Notes: generated by a model not told the origin, from the letters alone. A DNA stretch of 64,000 nt from Cyclobacteriaceae bacterium (GCA_016786585.1 JAEUUI010000006.1:372001-436000), one strand, 5' to 3'; shown: positions 27,336-36,606, numbered from the stretch's first letter. Made by a program: numbers and translations.

Positions 27336-28483
27336 CCTCGCTGTCGCACCTTACCCGAAAGAAACGCCACGGCCAATCCCATAAGTGCAATTAGCCCGAA
27401 TGCGAGGCGCAGCGAATAGCCCTGTGAGATAAATCCAATCATAGGCGGGGCGATTAAAAATCCCAGAAAGCCCAGGGAAGATATTGCAGCGATTGCCTGA
27501 CCGGCTGGCATTGTTTTCGATTGGCCGGCCAGGCCATAGACGAGTGGAACTACGGAGGAAACACCAAACCCGGCAATCAGCAATCCTGCAATAGAGGGAA
27601 TCACATACGGGAATGCTACGAGAATTGATATGCCCGTGAAAATCATACACCCGCTGATCAGGATCATCCGCCTGGCTCCAAGTCTGGTGATCAGGAAATC
27701 TGCTATGAGTCGCCCACCTGCCATCGTGCTCATAAAAGCAACGAATCCGAGTTGCGTTAACTCTTTCGGAGTTTTAACAATCTTGTCAAAATAAACGCCT
27801 GTCCAGTCGAACATAGTGCCTTCGCAGATCATGCATGAAAATGCGAGGACACCCAAAATCAGAATTGCGTTGTCGGGTTTAACAAACAACTTCGGTTTTG
27901 ATTGATCGGTTTTTGCATCTCGCGGAAGCGTAGAACCAACAAATACAAGTGTTAGTAGTAGCGTGATTCCGTTGATGATCCAATAATGCTGAAGCGGGGA
28001 GAACTCTTGCGCAATCATAAACGTGCCAATCAAACCCCCGGTAAATCCTGCCAGGCTCCACAAACCATGAAAGCTCGCCATGATACTTCTTCCATACAGC
28101 GCTTCAATGCCAACGGCTTGCGTGTTTACGGCTATGTTATAAATGTTGCCGAAGAATCCGGTCAGCAATAACGCAACGATCAATGCAAGTGGAACTGAGG
28201 CTAGGCCAATCAATAAAAGTGTAGCCGGGTAGAGAACGGATGTTGTTATCAGCACAATCCGGCTACCATAACGGGTAACCAGGTATCCGGATAAAGCGAG
28301 TGCAAAAAATTGTCCGATCGGCAACGAAAGGAGAATGGCACCTAAGGCAGCATCGCCAAGCTGTAACGAGTTTTTAATGTCGGGGATGCGACTTGCCCAA
28401 CTGGCAAAGGTTAGGCCCTGGATGAAGAAAAAGCAACTGATAGCAATTCGATAGGCGCGCGGTGCGCGAAACGGTGACGGCAT
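27332..28483 (-). CDS. MFS transporter (YbjJ-like)
   Basis: 12-helix major facilitator of 383 residues. The opening RIAISCFFFIQGLTFASWASRIPDIK and the early IGQFFALALSGYLVTRYGSR loop fit the YbjJ/fucose-permease-like group. Substrate unknown. It is the last clearly chromosomal gene before the Tn7-like element: its 5' end lies 150 bases from the inferred transposon end, so its promoter must be in 28484-28632 and is probably intact. Confidence 0.88.
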   Translation of the reverse strand: MPSPFRAPRAYRIAISCFFFIQGLTFASWASRIPDIKNSLQLGDAALGAILLSLPIGQFFALALSGYLVTRYGSRIVLITTSVLYPATLLLIGLASVPLALIVALLLTGFFGNIYNIAVNTQAVGIEALYGRSIMASFHGLWSLAGFTGGLIGTFMIAQEFSPLQHYWIINGITLLLTLVFVGSTLPRDAKTDQSKPKLFVKPDNAILILGVLAFSCMICEGTMFDWTGVYFDKIVKTPKELTQLGFVAFMSTMAGGRLIADFLITRLGARRMILISGCMIFTGISILVAFPYVIPSIAGLLIAGFGVSSVVPLVYGLAGQSKTMPAGQAIAAISSLGFLGFLIAPPMIGFISQGYSLRLAFGLIALMGLAVAFLSGKVRQRG

Positions 28484-28595
28484 TTCAAAGGGTAATCAGC
28501 CTCAAAGATCGTGTGCTTTGCGATCTCTGTAAAGTTATTGACAAAGTATAATCCCGTAACCGATTGAGATGAGTGTTTTAGGTCGGCCCGCTGGT

Positions 28596-28626
28596 AAATA
28601 AAAAACCCTTTCGGGTGAAAGGGTTT
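28596..28626 (-). terminator. Minus-strand intrinsic terminator just outside the transposon end
   Basis: On the minus strand AAACCCTTTC/GAAAGGGTTT forms a 10-bp stem with a 4-base loop followed by TTTATTT. It ends transcripts coming from the right, yet the inferred transposon end begins 7 bases to its right. It may therefore be the original terminator of a gene displaced by the insertion, now reused by the tns operon. Confidence 0.75.
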
Positions 28627-28632
28627 GTGAAT

Positions 28633-28730
28633 TGTGACCGCAGAATAAAGTTTCGGACAGTTTTTAGGAGCTTTTTTGACGAGCCAAAAAGTACACGTGG
28701 GTCAGAGTTGTAGAATAAAGTTCTGGACGG
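28633..28730 (+). repeat. Inferred left end of the Tn7-like element with two TnsB-site-like repeats
   Basis: The sequence begins TGTGACCGCAGAATAAAGTT, which has the TGT terminus and AATAAAGT core of Tn7 ends; recalled Tn7 right-end sequence agrees at about 15 of the first 20 positions. Two direct 19-bp copies of AGAATAAAGTTnnGGACnG are at 28642-28660 and 28712-28730, spaced 70 bases apart, as TnsB sites are in the spaced end of Tn7. The five bases outside are TGAAT. The repeats lie directly after the last tniQ gene. An alternative is an IS-end remnant. Confidence 0.65.
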
Positions 28731-28775
28731 AAATGGCTCTAAAACGACGCAATTTTCAACATTTTTTTGCTGAAA

Positions 28776-30209
28776 TCAATAAAATCGATCTACGATTTCT
28801 TTCAATTTTGCTCGTTGAGATTCTGAATACTTGCCAGTACAGTTAATTTTGAATTTCTCCAAAACTTCCCCTCTCCGGGGCAACGCATTTTGATTATCCA
28901 CCATGAATTGACTTATAACCCTTTGTCTGAATTCAAATTTTGTTTCGAGTTCATTTTCAATGTAGGTACGCGTATTTGGAAGAACCTCAAGAGCGCTAGT
29001 TGTTAAGAATCTGAATTCTGGCAACCTTAATATCAACTGCTTCGATACCTGTCGGTCTAACTTATCATCGATCAACGCTTGTTTTTTAATCCGAATGGCT
29101 TCAACAATTTCGTTGTCACTCTTTGTTATAACTGGCTTTGATTTTTTTCTGGAAAATTTTCTTTTTCTTTTCTTTTTATTGATTTCTGATATCCATTCAG
29201 TGTCATACTTGAGTAGCCATCGATACTCGGTTTTCAGCTTTTTGCTAGACAAACTAATAGAGATAAAGTCAACTGAATTTAATTCGGCCTCCCAAGCTGC
29301 TCTTCTTTCTTTTAGTAACACTTGGTCGACCTCATATTTTATTTCTGTTTTTGGTGCAGCCGCTTTTGGAAGATTATTTATATAACCGAGTAAGGTCAAG
29401 TAGCTGTAGGGATTGATAGTGTTTGCATTTTTAAAGAGCATCAATCGGATTTGCTTTAAAATCTCAATAGACTCTTGCCCGTAATTTAAGGTTGCTTCTT
29501 TGACAAAATGATTTAACCCTGTATGGTGATTATCGTTGAACTTAAATTTCATTCCATCCTTTTTAAGTACGCCTTTCTGTTTAGCGAGAACGATCACCTC
29601 ATCCAAGTTCGCTCGAAATGAATTACTAAAGCAGTCCATAGTCTGAGAAGTTAAAGAAAGTACTAGCGGATTATTTTGATACTTCGCGTCTATTTTATGG
29701 TTTACCAGTGAAGCGGAGAAGATCTCTCGTTTACTCATAGACGTAATCCCTGGAGACCATCTTTGAAGTTCAACCTTGTGCGTGAGGCAGATCTGAACAT
29801 AGGGTATGTTATGCATTCTGTTCCAATACGGCTCTCCAGTTAGTTGGTAGCTTTCCTCAAAGCACGATGGACAAAACTTGAATTCCTGCTGAGACAGATA
29901 GCGATTAGAAAATAGTTTTGTTGGATCTTTCTTGTGCTCATAGTCAATAAATTTCTGATTAAACTTTTTGAACAAGGGTAGCAGAGTGTGATTGTCGTGA
30001 ACTTTTTGGTATGGTAATGAGAAATCGTTACCAATCCTTTCACAGAACGTTTTCAAATTGCTTGGTAAGAGAATATTGTGCTTAAGGTTTGTATGGCCGA
30101 ATAGGGTAGCATTTAGGCGTGAGATAGCCATGTTTAAGTGGTCCTTGAAACGAGCCATTATGCTATAGAAAGCCTCTTCTGTTTGTGGGAATACAAAGTA
30201 TCTAACCAT
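28776..30209 (-). CDS. tniQ: TniQ/TnsD-family target-selection protein (second copy)
   Basis: Target-site selector of Tn7-like transposition, expected to bridge target DNA and the TnsC ATPase. 477 residues. The N-terminal TniQ domain opens MVRYFVFPQTEEAFYSIMARF and contains the zinc-finger pattern FCPSCFEE...WNRMHNIPYVQICLTH (CxxC...CxxH). The basic C-terminal half (KKKRKRKFSRKKSKP, RREWLLKYD-like repeats) is likely DNA-binding. Last gene of the operon; it starts one base after the stop of the first tniQ, and its stop is about 45 bases from the second TnsB-site-like repeat. Length resembles TnsD (508) more than short TniQ proteins (about 400). Confidence 0.88.
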   Translation of the reverse strand: MVRYFVFPQTEEAFYSIMARFKDHLNMAISRLNATLFGHTNLKHNILLPSNLKTFCERIGNDFSLPYQKVHDNHTLLPLFKKFNQKFIDYEHKKDPTKLFSNRYLSQQEFKFCPSCFEESYQLTGEPYWNRMHNIPYVQICLTHKVELQRWSPGITSMSKREIFSASLVNHKIDAKYQNNPLVLSLTSQTMDCFSNSFRANLDEVIVLAKQKGVLKKDGMKFKFNDNHHTGLNHFVKEATLNYGQESIEILKQIRLMLFKNANTINPYSYLTLLGYINNLPKAAAPKTEIKYEVDQVLLKERRAAWEAELNSVDFISISLSSKKLKTEYRWLLKYDTEWISEINKKKRKRKFSRKKSKPVITKSDNEIVEAIRIKKQALIDDKLDRQVSKQLILRLPEFRFLTTSALEVLPNTRTYIENELETKFEFRQRVISQFMVDNQNALPRRGEVLEKFKINCTGKYSESQRAKLKEIVDRFY

Positions 30210-30210
30210 T

Positions 30211-32007
30211 CTATTTTATTAATTTATCTGTGTATTGAATGAGACTCGTCTTTATGGGCGATCTCAACTGGCTTTGCTTAATTACCCTCCATCGTTTTAG
30301 CGGCATCTTTCTTTGCTTTAGCTCATGAATTGCGATTCTAATTCTTCGCTTCTGAAAGTCGTCTTTGGATTCACTTTTTTGAAGTAGATAGTTTGAGCTT
30401 TTTGGAAGTTTATTAATGTTGGACTTCATTAGCTGACTTTGGTGGCCAGCCACTTTGGCGATCAGCGATTTTGTTAACCGACCTTTAAACCCTGATTTAT
30501 TAAGGTACGATACGGCATCCTGTAGTTTAGCTAAAATTGCTTCATCACACTCATGCCAATCTAATCTCAATGTCCCCTGGTTTTTTTGAGTTTTTCTTCT
30601 GCTCGCATTAAAAGCCAGAAGCCATTCGTTTGCGTGCCTGTACAAAGCCATATAAATAGATGGCATTGTCTCTCTTGCTTCTTTGATGGTCTTTGAGCTG
30701 TCTTTCTTGAAAGCGCTAGACCATTGATACTTTTGATCACTTAAGGTATCGGCGACTGTGCTAACCGTTGTTTTAGTTTTAAACAAAGCTTCAGACTTGA
30801 TTTTAATCGTTTTTGCATCGGTGCCCAATATTCTGGCAATTTCGCGTAATGATTTTCCGGATTCGATTTCTTGTTTTAAGCGGGCGCCCCAAGTTTCTCC
30901 GAATTCTTTTATTCGTATATACTTTTTCAGCCCGTCATTGTTTTGGACATAGCTCATCGTATAGATCATGCCGCATTTACATGTAAATACACCGATTTGT
31001 CTTTTGGATTTTCGATCTACATGAACGTCTGATTGTTGAACAACATTTTGTAAATAGTGATCACTGGTTTTATTATAACAGGTCCACGGGCCTCGGCCAA
31101 ATGGATTAGAGATAGGGAAAATTTTCAGAGGGAGTTCGAAGCAAAACTTTGAGAATATTATATGTCGGATTGGGTTGAAGACATGCTGGGGTCGCCTGAT
31201 TATTTCGGATATCCAACCTAAGTCAGATCCGATTTGTGGAATCAGATTGTTGAGTGTCCCTTTTTCGTAAAATGAAGTGAATCTGCTGAGTATGCTAGCC
31301 TTATCTATTTTTGAGTTTTTGTAGTAACCAAGCGACATTAGGTGATCACGGTAATTTATTGTATTTATGTCGAAGCTTTGATTCAATAGAATATCTAATG
31401 ACGTTTTAGAGATATGGAGTGAAGTATCGCATTGATTATTTCTGATTGTGTTTAATTTAAGTCTATCGGGAGGGGCTAAATAGTATCCGGTGCCCAGCTG
31501 ATTTACTTTTGGCTCGTATATCTCAAGTATCACATTATGAATGCCGCAGACATTAACCCCTGGAAGTTGATGGCTCCTATGCCAAAATGCTTCGCTAATC
31601 CTTGCTAAATCTTCTAAGTAGCATTGCACACAGTATTTCGGAAATCGTGGTCTTTTCAAGCCGCTCGCGTTGATACCAACGCGCGTGTGAATACCTTGCC
31701 CCGAACCTGACAGCATACTGTTTAAAACTTTGCGCTTTTCATCCTCAGTCATAAAACAGCTATAGTATGGATAGAGTGTATGAGCATTTATCAGTTGACT
31801 TTCAGAATACGGCAGGAAAGAGTTAGTTCTTTCAAGAAATACTTTTAAATGACTATTTAGATCAATACTCGCGCGGAGAGAAGAGTTTCCGAAAAGACAT
31901 CTTGCTAGGCCAATGGGATTATCAGGAAACATGATATTTCCGAATCGGGCAATGAGGCTATACAAAAGTTCGTCTGGATATGGAGTTGGAAAATAGCGGA
32001 TCATCAC
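30211..32007 (-). CDS. tniQ: TniQ/TnsD-family target-selection protein (first copy)
   Basis: 598-residue TnsD-like protein. The N-terminal TniQ domain opens IRYFPTPYPDELLYSLIARFG, with zinc finger YCVQCYLEDLARI...WHRSHQLPGVNVCGIH. A second Cys cluster (FTCKCGMIYTMSY) and a helix-turn-helix, GKSLREIARILGTDAKTIKIK, lie in the middle, followed by further TnsD-type repeated WLLAFNASRRK/RLDWHECDEAI segments. Longer than Tn7 TnsD, so it is the best candidate for recognising the fixed chromosomal site. The ATG overlaps the tnsC stop (ATGA). Confidence 0.9.
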   Translation of the reverse strand: MMIRYFPTPYPDELLYSLIARFGNIMFPDNPIGLARCLFGNSSLRASIDLNSHLKVFLERTNSFLPYSESQLINAHTLYPYYSCFMTEDEKRKVLNSMLSGSGQGIHTRVGINASGLKRPRFPKYCVQCYLEDLARISEAFWHRSHQLPGVNVCGIHNVILEIYEPKVNQLGTGYYLAPPDRLKLNTIRNNQCDTSLHISKTSLDILLNQSFDINTINYRDHLMSLGYYKNSKIDKASILSRFTSFYEKGTLNNLIPQIGSDLGWISEIIRRPQHVFNPIRHIIFSKFCFELPLKIFPISNPFGRGPWTCYNKTSDHYLQNVVQQSDVHVDRKSKRQIGVFTCKCGMIYTMSYVQNNDGLKKYIRIKEFGETWGARLKQEIESGKSLREIARILGTDAKTIKIKSEALFKTKTTVSTVADTLSDQKYQWSSAFKKDSSKTIKEARETMPSIYMALYRHANEWLLAFNASRRKTQKNQGTLRLDWHECDEAILAKLQDAVSYLNKSGFKGRLTKSLIAKVAGHQSQLMKSNINKLPKSSNYLLQKSESKDDFQKRRIRIAIHELKQRKMPLKRWRVIKQSQLRSPIKTSLIQYTDKLIK

Positions 32008-33509
32008 AGATGAATTAGATCGGTTAACACAGGAACATACCCATTCTCCTTCAGCATTTGATATCTAGCTTCAGGTGTCTTTGAATTCACGCATAGCTCC
32101 ACCAACACACCTTGGGCCGGTCCGATTCTCCTAGAGCTACTTTTTGCTTTTGGATCTATTGAGAGAATGAGCTTTTCAAGGTGATGCGTAAGGGAATCTA
32201 TGTCGCCATTTGGATAAGAAACTTTTAGGTGTGCAATTATATTGTTAAGGACGTGATCGCTTAGATTACCATAGAGTCTTGCTGCAATCTTCCTCAAGGC
32301 TGCCCATGTTGGCCATTCGATAGTTGATTCGGTTTCAACTTTACGTTCTTCGATTTTTTCTCTTGCGTTAATATTCGACAACGAAAAATCTGGAAAAGCA
32401 TCAAGAATCCAACTTTCATTATTGAGTTTCGCCAGTAACATAACCTCGGTTACATACAAATTATCTTTAGATACAGCTTCAATAACGTCGGGAGTAATCA
32501 GTTCTGTTTTCCATTTGATGCAATACTGCAAGGCCAAGTAGTGGACGGTGTTTAGAATTCTTGGGATAGCAAGACTTTTCTTGTAGTATATGCTTCTCAA
32601 CTCGGGAGTCAGTTTCTGAGTCTTTTTTAAGTTATTGATTTTGAATGTGCTTTCAATCAGTAGTTGACACTCTTCATCCCCTTCTTCCATAACATCCCAC
32701 GTAACCGTTCCCATAGCACTATGCCGGGTTGCATTCTGGGCGTTACCAAAGAGTATTTTGTCCGCCTCGGAAGTTCCGATAAATATTATTGGAACACCAA
32801 GGTCATTAGACAATCCTTTGAGAAATCTGATATTGTTAGCAATAGCTCCTGGTGAACTTCCTTTAAGATCTTGAGTCTCATCAATTAGAAGGACACCAAT
32901 AAAGTGTATTGTACAAAGAGTTCGCATCTGTTTAATAAGTGCTGATCCCGACAGGGCTTTATATTCTTCAGCATATTCAGTTTGTATAACCTCGTCTAAT
33001 GAAAGAAAGAAATTGTTAATTAGCGTATTGATTTTTCCATCTAATGGAACAGACAAACGCAGATACAGCACTTGAGTAATGTTCCAAGCTTTGTGAACCT
33101 TAACTTGGGGGATCAGCTTTAGAATTTTCTTTACCGTTGTTGTTTTGCCAATACCGGGAAGGCCAAGAAACGCAAAGCCTAGTATAGTATCCTCAAACCG
33201 TGCGTGTTCATTCATCACATACAGCAATTGTTTGGAATCAATTTGTTTGGCTTGCTTTAGCAGTTGAATAAGCTTTTCTGGTGTACGGAACTTGTAGCTG
33301 GCGCGGATTACGGCCAGAATCTTTTCATACAATTCGTAATGTCTACTCAGTGGCTGCCAGAACTGATACTTAACTCTAATTGCTTCATCTAAACGTTCGG
33401 TCAAAGTCGCATTTTTATTCAGCTTAGGAATTAGAACGAGTTGTTTGAAGAATTCAAGAACTGACATGTGCCTGGGCACTGCTTCCAAGAATATGTTTTT
33501 GTCTTTCAT
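32004..33509 (-). CDS. tnsC: TnsC-like AAA+ ATPase of Tn7-like transposition
   Basis: AAA+ regulator that assembles on target DNA with TniQ and activates TnsAB. 501 residues (Tn7 TnsC has 555). Walker A FLGLPGIGKTTTVKKIL at residues 116-123, Walker B GVLLIDETQDL with D210-E211, sensor-1 region PIIFIGTSEADKI. N- and C-terminal extensions are longer than in TniB, fitting TnsC of TnsA-positive elements. It begins one base after the tnsB stop and its stop overlaps the first tniQ, so the operon is tightly coupled. Confidence 0.93.
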   Translation of the reverse strand: MKDKNIFLEAVPRHMSVLEFFKQLVLIPKLNKNATLTERLDEAIRVKYQFWQPLSRHYELYEKILAVIRASYKFRTPEKLIQLLKQAKQIDSKQLLYVMNEHARFEDTILGFAFLGLPGIGKTTTVKKILKLIPQVKVHKAWNITQVLYLRLSVPLDGKINTLINNFFLSLDEVIQTEYAEEYKALSGSALIKQMRTLCTIHFIGVLLIDETQDLKGSSPGAIANNIRFLKGLSNDLGVPIIFIGTSEADKILFGNAQNATRHSAMGTVTWDVMEEGDEECQLLIESTFKINNLKKTQKLTPELRSIYYKKSLAIPRILNTVHYLALQYCIKWKTELITPDVIEAVSKDNLYVTEVMLLAKLNNESWILDAFPDFSLSNINAREKIEERKVETESTIEWPTWAALRKIAARLYGNLSDHVLNNIIAHLKVSYPNGDIDSLTHHLEKLILSIDPKAKSSSRRIGPAQGVLVELCVNSKTPEARYQMLKENGYVPVLTDLIHL

Positions 33510-33510
33510 G

Positions 33511-35610
33511 TTATGAGAGTTTTTTTAGTGTTTTTATATGTGATGGAAGACCGGATTTTGCTTTAGAGGCCGCACTTGGGACTTTTGTAACCTCGGATTT
33601 TGCGTTCCGTAGATTTTGCCGGAATGATGCTTTTGCCTTTTCTCGATTTTTTCGAGTGTTTTTGATGTCTACATTTACCATTACGCTGCCTTTGCGAGCA
33701 ACTGCTTCACGAACCCTTTTATTTTGATCGCGTATCGTTTGTGCTTTGTGTTGAGTTTTTTCATCGACGCGACTTTTGTCCTCTACATCGAATTCCTCCA
33801 ACACTGCGTTCATTTCAATGAGTGATTTGAAGGGAAGCTGATATTGACGCAATCGTAACGGATAGAATTTCCTGTTATGATATAAATAGGTTTTCTCTAT
33901 AAATAATGGATCAAAGCTTATTGTCGCTTTACCGGGTTTTGTGGCCAGCATATTTTGCCAAATTCGCTTTCCAGCTTCCGTAGTTGGTACCCAGTACTTC
34001 TTATTAAAATAAAATCCATCTTCATAATATGACACTTCAGTATTTTGCTCTAATAGATTTCTTGCAAGCGTCTCCTGATCAAACTGATTTAAGCTACTTA
34101 GCCCGTTTGAGGCTGCCCATGTCCAAATCCCTAAAGGTGTTCGGCGAACTTTTGCAGCAACCATTTCGTCAGTTAGTGGATAGTCTTTTAAATCGTGATG
34201 CTTATTGTAATGAAGAATTTCCTTCACGATTATGTAAAGAATATCGTTCATGTTTAACACTGCTTCTTTTCTTGTATCCTTATCAATGCGAGTTCCTTTG
34301 TTCACAAGGCCGTGCTTACGTAGTACCTTTTTCAACTCCTTCATAAAAATCCCTATCGCACGTTCTACTAAACTTTTCAAGTCTGGCCTTCTGCTGGGTG
34401 TTAGTTCTACGTTTATCTTTAGATTGTTAGTTAGAGAATCTGCTTTATAAGAGAAGAGCTCGGCTTTGTCGCCCCGTAACATTTGGCACAGCGTGTTGCA
34501 CGGCCAATCTTCATAGACCATTTCATCTTCTCCAATGCCAAGACTTCGGCAAAATTTCACTTTATCTGAACCTGCGTTTTCCAACGCTAAGCATGCTGCC
34601 CGATAACTTGCATTTTCAGGAAGTAAAGAGACCCCTACGATCATTCCTGAAAAGACATCTACAACTATATAAAGTGTCAGACGGCCGATATACGCATTCC
34701 CAATTTCAATTGACACTGCATGCGTATCGTCCTTCGTATTATCAATTTGGAATTCGGAACCAATTCCAAAAGTCCTGTCTCTTACTGTACCAGATAGTGG
34801 GCGCTTGTCTTTTTCATAAACGACTTCGCCTGCGCGTGCTTTGTCAACCTCTTCCTTGAGGTTACCATAATAGTAGAAATCTCTGAATTGATTGTAGGAC
34901 GGAATCTTTGGTGTTTCAATGAACTCAAAGGCAATCATTTCGTAGTATGCATCCAGAAGACTGCTCTCAGGTTTTTGGCCGTAGTATTTTTTCACCGAGC
35001 GATCCATAATTGCTCGGATACTGGCATTCACATTGATTTCATTTTTGGAGAAAACCTTTCTAGGTCGACCCCGTTTGTCCTTCAACGGTTCTCGAATTAC
35101 CCCTGGACCTCCGGAATTTTCGTAATTGGTCACAAGCGAGTTCCTGGACATCCCACCAATGAACCAGCTCATGATCCACGCGAAAATACTTGACCGGGAG
35201 AAGTAGTTCTTTGGTAAAGAATCATCTCCTTTCTTTTCATACTCTAACCTCTTTCTTTTTTCATTGAGTAAAATTTCTTTTATGATTTTTCTTCTCATTC
35301 TTGGGTAGAGAAATTCTGGGGCCTCAACTGCTGATCGGATAATTTCATACCGTTGATCCCTCTTTAACTTGTCGGTAAGGGTTATTTCGTCTTCAGGTTT
35401 GTCGATAAGATATTTTTCTTTAAGCGGTACCCAAGACTCAAAATCTTTTTTAAACTTATCTATTGAACTGAATTCTAGGCCGCGTTTGGTTTTACGAGCC
35501 GGAAAAATTCTAATAAAAAAGACAATTGATTTCTCGAGGTTGATATTAACAATGCGCATTTCGGTTTCGCCTGATGGATGTGCGTATAGACTTCCTACGT
35601 TTATGTTCAT
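33511..35610 (-). CDS. tnsB: TnsB-like DDE transposase
   Basis: Cuts and joins the 3' ends of the transposon (retroviral integrase superfamily). 699 residues, nearly the 702 of Tn7 TnsB. The catalytic triad is visible: D290 in SEFQIDNT, D381 in LRGDKAELF and E417 in KSLVERAIG. N-terminal helix-turn-helix modules (about 80-260) bind the ends; the C-terminal tail (KNREKAKASFRQNLRNA...) is basic and should contact TnsC. The ATG overlaps the tnsA stop (ATGA). Confidence 0.94.
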   Translation of the reverse strand: MNINVGSLYAHPSGETEMRIVNINLEKSIVFFIRIFPARKTKRGLEFSSIDKFKKDFESWVPLKEKYLIDKPEDEITLTDKLKRDQRYEIIRSAVEAPEFLYPRMRRKIIKEILLNEKRKRLEYEKKGDDSLPKNYFSRSSIFAWIMSWFIGGMSRNSLVTNYENSGGPGVIREPLKDKRGRPRKVFSKNEINVNASIRAIMDRSVKKYYGQKPESSLLDAYYEMIAFEFIETPKIPSYNQFRDFYYYGNLKEEVDKARAGEVVYEKDKRPLSGTVRDRTFGIGSEFQIDNTKDDTHAVSIEIGNAYIGRLTLYIVVDVFSGMIVGVSLLPENASYRAACLALENAGSDKVKFCRSLGIGEDEMVYEDWPCNTLCQMLRGDKAELFSYKADSLTNNLKINVELTPSRRPDLKSLVERAIGIFMKELKKVLRKHGLVNKGTRIDKDTRKEAVLNMNDILYIIVKEILHYNKHHDLKDYPLTDEMVAAKVRRTPLGIWTWAASNGLSSLNQFDQETLARNLLEQNTEVSYYEDGFYFNKKYWVPTTEAGKRIWQNMLATKPGKATISFDPLFIEKTYLYHNRKFYPLRLRQYQLPFKSLIEMNAVLEEFDVEDKSRVDEKTQHKAQTIRDQNKRVREAVARKGSVMVNVDIKNTRKNREKAKASFRQNLRNAKSEVTKVPSAASKAKSGLPSHIKTLKKLS

Positions 35611-36425
35611 AAGCTCTTTATTTGAAATTCCGATTTGGTCATCTGGAGAGAAAAGGGTTTGCTCAAATTAAACGTGAAGAATTTGCGAGCCAACAAGTGA
35701 TCAAAGAGCTTGCGGCCTTCCCCATATGTTATTCGAATTTCCGAACAAGTTTGCCTTATGATTTCTGAGATTTGATTTTTCGAACTGGTACTGCCTATGA
35801 AATTTCTTTTGATTTGTTTTTTGAATTTATCTAAATGGCTACTTTGATAGAAGTATGATTCTCTTATTCTGATAATGTTCCTCAGTACAATTGGATTGAG
35901 TTCCTTCTCGGTAAGGATGTACCATTTAATATTTCTCTTAGATTCGAAGACGCGATCAATCTCGAATTTTTCTATTACTCTTTGTGATAGATTGGTTGAC
36001 GGCTTAATTGTAAACACGATGTCTTCACCTTTTTTAAATGACACCCTAAAATCAGTTCGCATTATTACGGGATTACCTTTTTCATCTGACGGATGTTTAA
36101 TGTTTAGTGACTTTGCAATTTCTTTCGTCTCAGCTAATGGCTTGAGAGGAAATTGTTCGCGAATGTCAGTGACGTTGTCAGCGAATTCAAATAGAAAGAA
36201 GAAGTGCTTTTCAAGGTCGGAGAAAAAGTGAAACGTCCTATGGATTTTGGTGCCTGCAATACGCTTGTGACCGCCTAAGGAAGCGAAGTCTATTGCGTGA
36301 TCAAACGGAACATAGTTTTCTCTTTTGCCTTCTCCTCTTTTCTCTTTGAGTTTTTTCTTATCTGACTTTCTCTTTTTCATAGTCGGCGATTTACATGGCG
36401 AAGCTTCTAAATTATTTGAGTACAC
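35607..36425 (-). CDS. tnsA: TnsA-like endonuclease of Tn7-like transposition
   Basis: Restriction-enzyme-fold nuclease that cuts the 5' ends of the transposon, giving cut-and-paste movement. 272 residues (Tn7 TnsA has 273). Catalytic residues correspond to E72 (SDLEKHF), D125 (MRTDFRVSF) and K141 (VFTIKPSTNLSQ); the usual QxK is TxK here. EKFEIDRVFESKRNIKWYILTE is family-typical. The C-terminal winged-helix domain that meets TnsC follows. An ATG at residue 16 (MKKRKSDKK) could be the true start. First gene of the tns operon, divergent from the Xre gene. Confidence 0.92.
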   Translation of the reverse strand: MYSNNLEASPCKSPTMKKRKSDKKKLKEKRGEGKRENYVPFDHAIDFASLGGHKRIAGTKIHRTFHFFSDLEKHFFFLFEFADNVTDIREQFPLKPLAETKEIAKSLNIKHPSDEKGNPVIMRTDFRVSFKKGEDIVFTIKPSTNLSQRVIEKFEIDRVFESKRNIKWYILTEKELNPIVLRNIIRIRESYFYQSSHLDKFKKQIKRNFIGSTSSKNQISEIIRQTCSEIRITYGEGRKLFDHLLARKFFTFNLSKPFSLQMTKSEFQIKSL

Positions 36426-36482
36426 TTTACCTAAACCAAATTGATTGTATTAACTTTGAGATGTCCAACCAAAACAGGATGC

Positions 36483-36606
36483 ATTATCCGGCTGTCATGC
36501 TCTAGGCGCAGGTATTTTATACCTATACACAAGGTATAAAAATTTCCGTGTTTTTTTGCTTTTTTAAGCAAAAAGTGCCTTTTCATGTAAGATTTAACCG
36601 GATAAT
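36483..36606. promoter_or_regulatory. Inverted repeats in the tnsA-xre divergent control region
   Basis: Two nested symmetrical elements. The outer pair ATTATCCGG (36483-36491) and CCGGATAAT (36598-36606) face each other 106 bases apart. The inner element at 36516-36540 is TTTATACCT/AGGTATAAA around a 7-base centre and overlaps GGTATTTTATACC. They are likely operators of the adjacent Xre regulator controlling both directions; binding is inference. Confidence 0.5.

Noticed and set aside
28633-36425. CRISPR array or crRNA-guided targeting associated with the Tn7-like element
   Set aside because: No regularly spaced repeats and no Cas genes are visible anywhere in the window; the TniQ proteins are long, TnsD-like forms.
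36511-36540. Possible right end of a compact transposon (minus-strand TGTGTATAGGTATAAAATACC-like sequence upstream of tnsA, given here only in part)
   Set aside because: It shares only TGTG and ATAAA with the left end, lacks a second TnsB-type site, and the adjoining bases AGGTA do not match the candidate duplication TGAAT; the symmetry fits an operator better.
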